Origin: Aspidapion aeneum | Lineage: Eukaryota > Arthropoda > Insecta > Coleoptera > Brentidae | Direction of reading: 5' to 3' | Length of the DNA: 64,000 nt | Assembly: GCA_963576565.1 (NCBI GenBank) | Contig: OY755045.1 | Coordinates: 43,232,409-43,296,408, forward strand | Shown here: piece by piece, positions 21,916 through 32,100 of the stretch | How the letters are laid out: every line of letters begins with the position of its first letter | Numbering within the stretch: the first letter of the stretch is position 1 | Made by a program: the position numbers and the translations under genes | Notes under the pieces: model-generated | Database searches by the model: none | What the model was told of the DNA's origin: nothing | What the model saw: only the letters and a program-made list of their open reading frames with translations

Positions 21916-23060
21916 GAAATTCAAGGAACCCTAGAAGACGCATCCCCAATATTTAATACGCAAATTCATTCATCATGCATGAAATCTCAGAAAATTTCGC
22001 CGAATCCTCCCAGGCAATACTGTAAGAGGTTTAAAAGAGAAATCGATGAAAAACCATGGGCGTGCAGATTTTGTTGAAAATAAAATAAATATATTATAGA
22101 CATTTTCCTATAAAATTTTTGCACCCAAAATTATAAAATTTAAATAAGTTTAAAATATTACCGGTACAGCTTTGACAGCCATTCTGATTTTACAGAATTA
22201 ATTTTTTTATCGATTTATAATATTAGAAATCAATAACTTATTTACAGCTGGTAATTTCCGTAGTTTTGATTTTTATTATTTTTCCCTAAAGATAAGAAAT
22301 CTACTTTATATTATTTTTTTCTGGATATAGAAAAGTGTTACTTTACCCTAAAATTTAAAACACAGGTAAAAGTGTTTCTTTTTATTTCAAATTGTCAAAG
22401 GTGTTTTTTTAGCTTTTTACTCTTTCACCTTGGTAATACATTGCTCTTAGTAAATTTTTTACAGTAAGTAGATTTGTTCTGTTAAAAAAAGTCAAAAACT
22501 CCGAATTATATACTCAGACCTTGAGATATTTATCAAAATTTTTGCATCAGGATTTAAAGAGTCTATTTGATCCCCTAGTGTACAGGGTGCATTTTCGACA
22601 CTTTTGGATGTTTTCGGTTTCTATGTTTATAATATTGATATGCGATGTTTACCATCATTATTCTCTTCAAATTAAAGCACACTAAGGTGTAGTCGTTTTT
22701 TCTTCAATCTTCTCTAGAAGTTCCCGAAACCACCCAAATGATAAAAATGGGACAGCCTATATTTATAATATAGATTTTTTGTTATATTTTATCAGCAAAA
22801 CTCTTGCCTCGAAATAAAAAGCACTCATTGGTTTATTTTACCAAAATCCATTCATTAGTTTATTAAACTCTAGCAATTAGTTTTTTTAGAAAATATTTGG
22901 TATGAGTCTGTGTTTTTTTACATTTGCAAATGTTAAAAAATATGACTTATTCAGTTTTATCAACAAAATACTTTTGATTTCCATAAAAAAATCTATTTAA
23001 TTTTTATTTACCAAATAAAATAAAAATGAAAAAATATTATTTATAATTAAGTGATTATTA
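21916..23060. other. No recognisable gene; possible small MITE near 22582
   Basis: TACAGGGTGCATTTTCGACA at 22580 and GGGACAGCCTATA near 22750 may be the diverged ends of a 180-bp mariner-type MITE. The remainder is AT-rich and unassigned. Confidence 0.35.
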
Positions 23061-23062
23061 TA

Positions 23063-23730
23063 CAGGGTGTCCCATAACTTAGGCGCCGTAGTGCAGCAGG
23101 TGATAGAGGAAGTTATTTCCAAGAAAAAAGTTTATATAACATGGGGTCAACATTCATCTGTTTTTAAGATATAGGATTTTTAAAGAGTAGTGGGTGAAAA
23201 CGGGTTATACAAAAAAAATCTGTCACAGCCAGCTGAATACTCAGCTAATTGTGATTAAAAAATGTGGTACTCCTTTTTTGATAATATTACAAATGGAGGA
23301 GGTACGGGCTGTCAAAATAACCTCGAAAATGTAAAAAAAATAATAATTTTTTTTAAATTAATTTTTGCTTTCTCTTTTAAAAAATATCAATAATATTTTA
23401 TTATTATGTCTCGCTAGAGACTTGTTTTTATTAACAAAAAATATTTAAAAAACATTGCATTTAATATGGCATTCATAAAAGTTCATACCAAAAAAATAGT
23501 ATTTTCTAAAAAAATTGACTGACTAACTTTTTTCAAATTAATTTTTTTAAATTAATTTCAATTTACTGTTTTTGTTCTAATACAAGACTACCGAATTTCA
23601 TATTTTTACTGCGTTTTTAAAAAAAGTTATTATCACAAAAGTTAAAAAAATTGCCAACAACAAGTTTTTGATCAGACATGACCTCCTCTATGACTTGTTG
23701 GCCTATGGTCCCTAAGTTATGGGACACCCT
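23063..23730. mobile_element. MITE with CAGGGTGTCCCATAACTTAG inverted ends
   Basis: Left end ACAGGGTGTCCCATAACTTA (from 23062) and right end TAAGTTATGGGACACCCTAT are inverted copies, with TA repeats on both flanks, as expected for Tc1/mariner-group MITEs. The interior of about 670 bp has no transposase frame. Ends of this type are common in insect genomes from memory. Confidence 0.7.
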
Positions 23731-23739
23731 ATATATACA

Positions 23740-24075
23740 AACATTATTAAATTTGGCAAATATAAGAATTAAGAACAATATTTTAATCCATTTGACTCAA
23801 GGCTCTCTTTTAATTAATCACCAGGGACTATGCAGTAAGTAAGTGAAAATGAAGTTAAAACTCTTTTTCTTTCTGTGTAAAAGTAGGTACTACCCTTTTT
23901 CTTCTTATAGTTATATTTGTTAATTCTAACTACTGTTTTACATCATTATATGATGATCTAACATCAAAAACAACCAGTGATAATATATTATGTATACTTT
24001 ATAATAAAAAGAGATAGTTGAATATTTAACTAGTAACCACTAGTAGTAAGTAGTTTTCTTAATTTGAACTAGTCT
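23740..24075. other. No recognisable gene
   Basis: This is the stretch immediately downstream of THAP exon 2 on the minus strand. I searched it for a further exon continuing the THAP protein and saw none that I could support. Confidence 0.4.
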
Positions 24076-24252
24076 TTAACACCTGACCTTGGGCAAGGCA
24101 TTTCGTACAAGATAGTGCCTACTAGGTGCTAAACGAACATACTGAGGATCAAAGTGGTCAGAACAAAGAATGCCCATTTTGACAGAATTTTTTCCTTATT
24201 AAGGCCAATAATCTCCCTCCAAAGCTCTCTCTGGTTTGGATCAGTGGGGAAT
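24076..24252 (-). pseudogene. THAP exon 2 with one-base slip
   Basis: The exon starts directly after ACTAG and completes the Arg codon begun in exon 1. FPTDPNQRELWREIIG is the conserved central THAP block. Around 24165 the frame must move by one base to read CSDHF, which supplies the remaining Cys and His ligands, and LVRNALPK, which corresponds to the AVPTF box. The uncorrected frame stops at about 24129. Reading stops at TAA 24078-24076, but a splice donor may lie just before (AAGGTCAGG). Confidence 0.7.
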
Positions 24253-24739
24253 CTAGTAAACTCATAAATTTGAATATTTTTAAAATGTTTAATAACTGTA
24301 CAGTAGCATGACATAACATAACATTACAGAGTGAAAATGGTTGTTTACATAAGAAATATATTTTTATATATATTATTGCCAGAATAAATTAAAAAACTTT
24401 TCCAAAAAAACCCAAACACTAGAGGTGGGAAAATAAGGGAATTTGCAAGAATAAATAATGTTTCTTAAAACTTCTTTGTAAAATAAATCACTAATATTTT
24501 GTAAAAAAAGTTATAAACCACACCACTGTCTTACCACGGATCACCTAACAAACAGATAGGGAACTCAGGTGGTGGGGGGTGCTACGCGCATCTTTCACGC
24601 AGCCTGCCATGTTGGGGTCAACCACTCCAGAGGCGCATTCTGTATTTCAATATTTTTTAAACCTTTAGTACGTGTTGAGCATTAGTGGTGTGTAGATGTG
24701 ATTTTTGTATTTGATATATGTTATTTTTGATTTTAAACA

Positions 24740-24868
24740 ATGGGAACGGTTTGTGTCGTAAAAGACTGTAAATCCACGCGACGGTATACCCTTAATCGAA
24801 GTAATTTTCGATTTCCGCAGGATCCTATAAGGCAAACTTATACATTATTTTATCTTTCGATTTTTTAA
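24740..24868 (+). CDS. THAP N-terminal fragment inside the P-like element
   Basis: The 42-codon frame begins MGTVCVVKDCKST and continues SNFRFPQDPIRQ, which matches the first half of a THAP finger: the CVVKDC zinc ligands followed by the RFPQDP block. It then runs into an unrelated tail and stops, lacking the second Cys-His pair. It could be a first exon whose downstream exons were lost when the element was internally deleted. It is encoded on the strand opposite to the surrounding THAP gene. Confidence 0.6.
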   Translation: MGTVCVVKDCKSTRRYTLNRSNFRFPQDPIRQTYTLFYLSIF

Positions 24869-25193
24869 AAACTTTTGCTATCCTACAAGGTGTGTCCTAT
24901 GAGATGAATCTGTAAATGATTTAAGTACAAAGAGTTCTTAAGGACATATAGATCTGCAACCCCTTTGATTTAGTTTTTTAATTTTTTTATACTTTTGCAG
25001 GATTTGTTATATTTATCTCAAATTTAAAAATGCGCCGCCATTAGATCCTAAAAAACAAGATATAAACTATGCTTTGTTTAGAAAGTTTTTGGTGTTTTGT
25101 ATGAAACAGCGGCATAAGCTCAGTTTGTAGAGAAGGGAAATTTGTAGATTGGTATTTTGATCCTTAAATTAAGCAGAGGTTCACAAATTAAAA

Positions 25194-25946
25194 GGGTAGG
25201 GGACAATTCGCCGCAGCCGATTAACCGCGGCCGATTCGCCGCGGCTGGCTGATTGGCCGCGGCTCGTTTTGCCGTGGGGACATTTCGCCGCCAGTCGAAT
25301 TGCCGCGGCGACAATTTGCCGCGGGAACAATTCGCCGCGAGATTTTTGTTTCATGATATTACCATTGTTTTATTTACCTTGACTTCATATAATATTTTTT
25401 TATAAAAATAATGTTTTCAAACATTCCAACTATTTATTTGGGGGTAACTATACATTCCAGCATTTTTTCATTGGAAAAAATAAATAAAATGACCAATGTG
25501 GAATGGCGGTTTTTGCCATTTATGAACCAATATGCATCAAACTAGAAACTTTAGGATCTTTCAGGGCGCTGATTATTATTTTTAACTAAAACTGAAAAAA
25601 ATCAAAATGGGAACCGACCTGAAACACCAAAACTTCTGAAATTTAAGTTAAAAATAATGATCAGCGACCTTAAAAATCTCATCAGTCCGAGTTAGATACA
25701 AATCCGTCCATAAACGGAAAAATCCGCCATTTTGGTTCCGCCATTTTATTTATTTTCCTAATAAAAAAAATGTTGGAAAGGTTTGAAAAAAGTTATAATC
25801 AAACAAATATATATGAAGTCAAGCTAAATACAACTGTTTAAACAATTGCCAATAGTAACATCATAAAACAAAAAAATCTCACGGTGAATTGTCCCCGCGG
25901 CGAATTGGACCACAGCGAATTGGCCGCGGCGAATTGTCCCCTACCC
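25194..25946. mobile_element. Foldback element with terminal GC-rich tandem repeats
   Basis: The outer ends are an exact 21-bp inverted pair starting GGGTAGGGGACAATTCGCCG. The left end continues with about nine imperfect 14-17 bp units of the type ACAATTCGCCGCGG (25201-25340), and the right end has about four (25885-25940). Inside these the two halves are inverted copies of each other down to a centre near 25590. Matching pairs include GACTTCATAT with ATATGAAGTC, and CGCTGATTATTATTTTTAAC with its complement. Each arm carries one copy of the dispersed 120-bp unit (ATGGCGG, TATGAACCAATATG, CGCTGATTAT). There is no coding frame. No clear target duplication was found. Confidence 0.75.
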
Positions 25947-27069
25947 ATCTAAAGAGCCCTTAATAAAAAGAGAAAATAGTCATTTTAGCACTAAATTTAT
26001 TAACATTTTTAAAACAGATTTTTGGGTAATAGGTTTGAATATTTTTGAATAATTTTGAAACTTAATTATTACCGTTTTGGTAATGCATTATTCCACAAAA
26101 TTTTAATGGTCTATTATAATTTTTAAGAAACAAACAAAAAATCGAAAAAAAATGCTAAGTTTCACACACTGTAAAAATAAAGAGGTCTAAATGTAATGCG
26201 AAAAAAATCTTTGTTTTGACCATTTCCACAACCCCTTAAAGTTTTATACATCATTTAAATTAAACCCTGTATAATACACTATTATATATTATTTGGTCAA
26301 GAGTTTTTAACACAAATGTGTTATAATTTTTTATTATGCTACTATTTACTATTTTAATTTAATAAATATTAGATTTTACTAAATTTTAAAATATTAATTT
26401 ACCGTGGAGCAATTTTGTGCTAATTGTAAAGATTATTTGGTCACCCTGTATCTCCTTAAACTTTCAATTTTTCGAAAAAACTAATAAATAATATCTGATT
26501 CCAGTAAATTAAGAAATTACTCTGCAATGTCAAACTTCTTATATTTAAAATTCACAATTTTACTCCTCTTGAAACTTAATAAATGTTATCCCAATACAAC
26601 AAAAAAGCAATCAATTTTTTTCTTTTTGTGTTTGGCTGTATGCTGGAAACGACAACATGCTAACGTATTCTGAACGAAGAAGAATACCTCTTTTTGTGCT
26701 TCCCATATCTCTCATTTAATAGAACACATTATTTCCATAGTCCCCTACAGAGGACAAGATATAATATTTTTACGCGGCCGAGACTTTAAAATTAATTTTA
26801 GCTCCCATTTTTAGCAGAACAAAACTATTTTAATGTTTTTATTGTTTCTGGCGGTAAAAATATTTTTTCGCATCAACAATCTGAAACATTCATATTTTAT
26901 GATAAATTTATTTTAGTCCGGCTCTGAGTTTGATTCCCAATGCTCAGCCATCGTTGAATTCTCCGAGATCAAAGACGGCCAGCCAGCTTATTTATCTGTT
27001 TGTTAGGTGATCCGTGGTCTTACCAAATCGTAAACAATATGACGGTTTCTGGAAGAGATTCAAACTTAC

Positions 27070-27134
27070 CGGTGAAATGATAAATCCAGCCACTTCTCTT
27101 CACTTTTGTCACACAGAATGCACTTCTTAGGCAT
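27070..27134 (-). CDS. THAP exon 1
   Basis: Translation starts at the ATG at 27134-27132. The 21 full codons contain the first zinc ligands (CILC, residues 5 and 8) and end at SFH plus two bases of an Arg codon, followed by GTAAGT on the minus strand. The exon is too short to appear as an ordinary open frame and was recognised by its THAP pattern. Confidence 0.75.
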
Positions 27135-27299
27135 TTTTAAAGTTATTTAATAAAAAAAATCTTAATTTTGTGATAAATATTGCAAAAAAAACAACGAAAA
27201 CGCACGTTTATTCGGATAACTTCTCAAAGGCAACAATAAATGATGCAAGGGTGACGTTTGGTCTACATGGTTGCCGCTATTAATTTTTTTTCTGAAAAA

Positions 27300-28032
27300 T
27301 AGCGAACAAAAATCAGTTTTTTGCATTTTACGCGTCGTAGGGCAAAATTTAATGTATGAGAAATATTACCCATAGAATTCCCTACAATCGGTCTTCATAG
27401 TCTATAGGTCTACAATCACACGTTTAGAAGAAAATTTGAAAAAATTATGTTTTTTGCAATTTGTGCAAAAACGGTAAGTCATAAAAAAAAAACTTTATTG
27501 ACATAAAATGATCAAGACACAATTCTCTACAATGCGACAATGACAATTTACAGCTCTACAACCACATGTGTTGAAGAGAGAGGGTGCCGAAAATGCCCAT
27601 TATATACTTTTTTGCGTTTTACGCAAAAACCATAAGTCATAGAGCTGTGACTCACATAGGTGAATTGTAGAGAATGGCGCCCTGGAGATTTCTTGTCTAT
27701 AATGTGTTTTTCTAGGACCTACCGTTTTTACATAAAATAAAATAATAATTTTTGCAAATTTGGCGCCCTATATGTTCTACACGTAGTTGTAAACCTGTGG
27801 CCCAAAAGGAAAGAATGTAGAAAATTGTGTCCTTTAACATTTTATGTTTATAAAGTTTCTTTCTACGACTAAAAAAAAAAAACAATTTTTGACAACTTAG
27901 CTGCCATCTACGTTCTAAACATGTCGTTGTAGACCTATAGACTATGGAGATTGATTGTGAAGACTCGTATGGGTAATATTTCTCTTAAATAAAATTCTTC
28001 TCTACGACTTACCGTTTTTGCGTAAAATGCAA
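27300..28032. repeat. Inverted tandem array, units about 190 bp (left part)
   Basis: Units contain TACCGTTTTTGCGTAAAA, a GGYGCCCTMTAT block, TTCTACACATGT and GTTGTAGACCTATAG. The first units (27300 to about 27640) run in reverse orientation (for example GCAAAAACGGTAAGTCATA) and the following ones forward, with the switch near TTTTGCGTTTTACGCAAAAA at about 27610-27630. BEL element 1 is inserted in a forward unit; the array resumes at 35020. Confidence 0.6.
28028..28032. other. Target site duplication of BEL element 1, left
   Basis: TGCAA here matches TGCAA at 35020-35024, directly flanking the two LTRs. A 5-bp duplication fits BEL/Pao integration. Confidence 0.85.
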
Positions 28033-28536
28033 TGTTTGGGAATCAGTATTTAAATAATTTAGTTTTTTTTTATTTAATAATTTAGAATAGTACGTGATGA
28101 CAAATTTTGCTCCAATATTTCAAATATTTCGGTGATATTAATTTTATTTAAAGCGTACAGGTTTGAAAAAGGTCCGTTTTTTGCGCGATTAATAAAACTG
28201 ATAAACGCGCCGTGAACGAACACCAGTGTTATTAAAAGACAGATGAAAATTGAATCTCGCGCAAGTGTATGCCAAAATACAAAATAGCTTTTATTTTATA
28301 TTGCATTAGTGATTTTTAATTAAACTGTTAATTAACTTTAAGTGACGAACTGGAGGTGTTGAGGGTGAACGAAGTAGCCTTCAAATAAGCTGAAAAGAGG
28401 ATTAACGTGGCCACGTACATAAGGTAGGACTTTTCTTCTTTTCTGTGCGCTATTTATTATTTTTTTTTGGAAAGCGAATTCGGATTTATAGTTCATATCG
28501 AAGTTTTGATTTTTCATATTTTCCGCTATTTATTCA
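28033..28536 (+). repeat. 5' LTR of BEL element 1
   Basis: Starts TGTTTGGGAATCAG and ends TTTATTCA. It contains an AATAAA near 28190. Compared with the 3' LTR it has six extra bases in the TTTTTAATTAAACTG stretch near 28320, a different T-run near 28460 and a T instead of C near 28515. Confidence 0.95.
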
Positions 28537-28537
28537 T

Positions 28538-28556
28538 TGGTCCTTTATCACCCGGA
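28538..28556 (+). promoter_or_regulatory. Probable primer binding site of BEL element 1
   Basis: TGGTCCTTTATCACCCGG lies one base after the 5' LTR. The TGGTCCTT start and a CCGGAT further on resemble the complement of an insect tRNA-Tyr 3' end as I remember it; the middle does not match, so the tRNA identity is uncertain. Confidence 0.5.
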
Positions 28557-29169
28557 TGAAGGCTTTTCTTAAAAAATTGGACCGAAGTTTGTCACCATTT
28601 TAAGGTACCTACCTACATCACGTCGTTTAAATTTTAGGAGTGTTGCATTTTTTGCTGTATCAACACTCGGTTACTAAGCGGCTTTTTGCACCATTTTTTG
28701 TAATAAAAACCAAATCTTACCTATTTAGACTTCGCGAGAAATATTTTCATGCACAGCTGATTTATTTTTTCTTTCTGTCGTATTTTATTTTAAAATACGC
28801 GTTTTTTCACAACTTATTTATTTTTCTTCGCATTTTACTTAAAATAAGCATTTTTTCACAACAGCTGATTTTTATAATAAATAACAACACAAACATTTTT
28901 TTTCCTATACCCACAAGTACTGCGTAATATTTTAAGGGCTATTTGTGACCTTATCTGACATCAATTTTTTGTTTGTCTGTCTGCGTTGACAAATATAAGT
29001 CGCAAACTTGCACTTCAGATATTACCCTGCTTGCATTTATATTTTACTGGCAATTTGTGGTCATCAGAGGTTCCACATTATTGATTTACAAATCAAATTA
29101 TATTATTATAAAAACGAAATTTTTTCCTTTTCTTTAATATTAAATATTTAATTATTTAACGTGATTACA

Positions 29170-32100
29170 ATGTCAGATAAACTAAACAAGGCAAATTTAA
29201 AACGCACTGTGGCTTACAATCGCCTTAATGAGGCTCATGAAATCGGGACAAAAGCCATTGAGGATGAGTCCTTGCGTTCTTCGTTTTTGGCTAGGGCTGA
29301 GGAGATTGATGGCATATATCAGGAATTTCAAACAGGCCATAATACCGTGATTTCTTTAATAACTGATGAGCAGTTCGCTTCTTATGACGCCATGAGGATT
29401 ACGGCTGACCGAGCTTATTATGGGGTAAAAGCCATTAAGCATGATTTTTTACTCTCAGTTTCGCAATTGAACGCTTCAACGGGTTCTACTCAGGGTACTT
29501 CTTCTAGAGTTATGGCAAAAATTCCCAAAATAAACCTACCAACATTTAGTGGTTTTTATAAAGATTGGCCAAGTTTTTATAGTTTATTTAATAGCTTAAT
29601 ACATAACAGCGATTTAAGCGATGTTGAAAAATTCCAATATCTTTTAACTTCTTTAGAAAAGGAGCCATTGGCATTAATAAAAGGCATTCCCTTAACCGAT
29701 TGCAATTATCAAATTGCTTATGAAACTTTAGAAAAACGTTACCAGAATAAAAGAATTTTGGCAACACAGTATTATAACGAAATTTCTAATGCGCCTTTAA
29801 TTTTAAAAGCTAATTCTAAAGACCTTAGACAACTTTTAAATATATTTTTTGAAAATATCGCTGCTTTAAGGGTTCTTCAGTTACCTGTCGACCATTGGGA
29901 CTTTTTATTATTTAATATGCTATTAAATAAACTTGATTCAAAAACAAGAACGGATTTTGAACTCGATAACAGTTTAAATCAGCAGTTACCTACATATCGG
30001 CAGTTGACCACCTTTTTAGAACGTCAGTGCATAGCCCTAGAATCTATACAGTATACCTCTGGGTTTGATAACTCTCATGAGAAGCCAAAATCTAAACCTA
30101 ATTTTTTACAGGGTAATAAAAGGGTAACTTCTAGTTTCATTACAAATACTACTGAACTATCAAGCCCTTCTAGCAACATAAAGTGTGTTTTATGTTCTCA
30201 ACCACACGCGGTCTTCAAATGTAAGACATTTTTATCCAAAAGTCCCCAGGACCGTTTTTCTTTAGCCAAGCAACATAATCTTTGCGTCAACTGCTTAATT
30301 TCCCCCCACTCCTTAAAAAATTGTTCTTCTTCACACAAGTGTCGTGTTTGCAAGTTCCCCCACCACACTGCTTTGCATTTTAATAGAGCCCCAGCCGCCT
30401 CTAACGTGCAACAAAGTAGTTTTACTTCTTCGCCTGTGGCAGACATTTCTCAGACTTCATCTGCCTCTAACCAAATTATACAAAACCCTCAATGCCTTAC
30501 TAACACCTTATCTTTTCATCAATCAACCATTTTACTGTCAACATGTGAAGTGGATATTAAAGATGGTAGAGGTCATTTTCAGAAGATAAGAGCCTTGCTA
30601 GATACTGCATCCATGGCTAGTTTTATATCCGAACGATGTGTTCGGCGCCTGGGTTTATGTCGAAAGTCATGTTCTATTCCCGTTGAAGGACTTAATGGTA
30701 TGTCTACTGCAGCTACCAACGGCATAACTCAGTGTTTTATTAAGCCATGTGATCAGAATAATCCCACATTTTCTTTTGAGGCAATCATTATTCCCCAGGT
30801 ATGTTCTGACCAGCCCAAAATTTCGATAAATCCTAATAATTTAACGCATGTTAAAAATCTTAAACTCGCTGACTCCAATTTTCATAGGCCCGGTCCTGTT
30901 GACATGCTTATTGGTGCTGAATTGTTTCCATTGTTTTTAAAATCAGGTCGCATAGCTGGTAACGCTGACCAACCGATAGCTTTGGAAACCATTTTTGGTT
31001 ACATACTTCAAGGCAGGGTAAGCACTGCATGCCCCACGACTTTACCGCTAGTCAGTTGTCATGCAGCCTTAGAAACTAACATTGATATATTGTTACAAAG
31101 GTTCTGGGAGGTAGAGCAAATTGACAAGCCCCCGTCCCTGTCCCCAGAAGACAAAAAATGTGAGGAAATTTTTAAAAAATATACATGTAGAGATTCTTCA
31201 GGTCGATTTTCCGTACCGTTGCCATTTCGGCACTCTAATCCTACATTTTCAGATACCTACTCTCAAGCTTTTCGTCGATTTAATATGTTAGAGAAACGTT
31301 TTGCTAAAAATCCTGAAATGCATAAAAAGTACTGCGAGTTTATGCAGGATTACTTGGATCAGGGTCATATGACTCCAATCCCTCCGAGTGAACAAAAATC
31401 ACCTACGGCTTATTATATCTCGCATCATGCTGTTTTTAAGGAACAAATTATTGATTCCCAAGTGTCCTCAAAAATAAGGGTAGTTTTTGATGCTGGGGCA
31501 CGTGATGTTCAAGGCAAGTCGCTAAATGATACGTTGCTTGTGGGGCCTAAGCTGCAACAAAACATATTTTCTTTGCTTTTGATGTTCCGATCATTTCCTT
31601 ATGTTTTTGTTTGTGACATAAAACAAATGTATAGGCAAATTAATGTACAGTCCCAATTTTGGAACGATCAAAGAATAATATGGCGCTGCTCCTCTGATCA
31701 GCCACTTCAAGAATATTTTTTAAAAACTGTAGTTTATGGAATTTCCTCGTCTCCTTACTTAGCCCTTCGCACTTTGCGAGAGCTCGCGTCTCAGGAAAGT
31801 TCTTCTTTTCCTGAGGCAGCAGAGGTAATTCACAAACAAATATACATTGACGACGCTTTAATTGGAAGTTTTACCTTGGAATCTGCTCTGTCCCTTCAAT
31901 CTCATCTGATTCAAATCATGAAAACAGGAGGCTTTGAATTAAGTAAATGGGCAAGCAATCACCCTAAACTTTTAGAACATATTCCGTTAACAGACATTCA
32001 AGATTCATGCGCTTTTGATAAAGGTGAACCTTCCTTTATAAAAATATTGGGCTTACGATGGGATCCTCGTTTAGACGTTTTTTCCTATTCTTGCCTTCCT

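Larger units (their letters stand above)
24535..27016. mobile_element. P-like DNA transposon, 2.48 kb
   Basis: The terminal inverted repeats are perfect for about 24 bp, starting CACGGATCACCTAACAAACA at the left and ending with its complement at 27016. They are flanked by GTCTTAC (24528-24534 and 27017-27023; an eighth base C also matches if the left boundary is moved by one). A 7-8 bp target duplication, CA-starting ends and an internal THAP start codon region (24740) together point to the P superfamily. The rest of a transposase is missing, so it is non-autonomous. The element also contains a nested foldback element (25194-25946) and itself sits in the intron of the THAP locus. The superfamily call is inference. 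Confidence 0.7.
24076..27134 (-). pseudogene. Two-exon THAP zinc-finger gene, intron invaded
   Basis: This locus encodes an N-terminal THAP DNA-binding domain, the C2CH zinc finger found in animal transcription regulators and in P-element-type transposases. Exon 1 (27134-27070) starts MPKKCILCDKSEEKW and ends SFHR at a canonical GTAAGT donor. Exon 2 (24252-24076) follows an AG acceptor and continues FPTDPNQRELW. It then gives KWAF and, after a one-base frame slip, CSDHFDPQYV and LVRNALPKV. The splice phase fits exactly, and the Cys-Cys to Cys-His spacing of about 43 residues is within the family range. The intron is about 2.8 kb, of which 2.5 kb is a P-like element. The frame slip makes it a pseudogene unless it is a sequence error. 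No later exon was found, so it is unclear whether this is a host gene or the start of another P-type transposase. Confidence 0.75.

Noticed and set aside
24129..24314. The 61-codon frame MSCYCTVIKHF... as a gene with its own start
   Set aside because: Its first third is intron sequence before the AG acceptor and its last third is out of frame with the conserved CSDHF; only the middle block is THAP.
28640..28927. Separate small gene in the leader of BEL element 1
   Set aside because: Hydrophobic low-complexity frame inside the untranslated leader; BEL/Pao elements are not known to encode a protein there.
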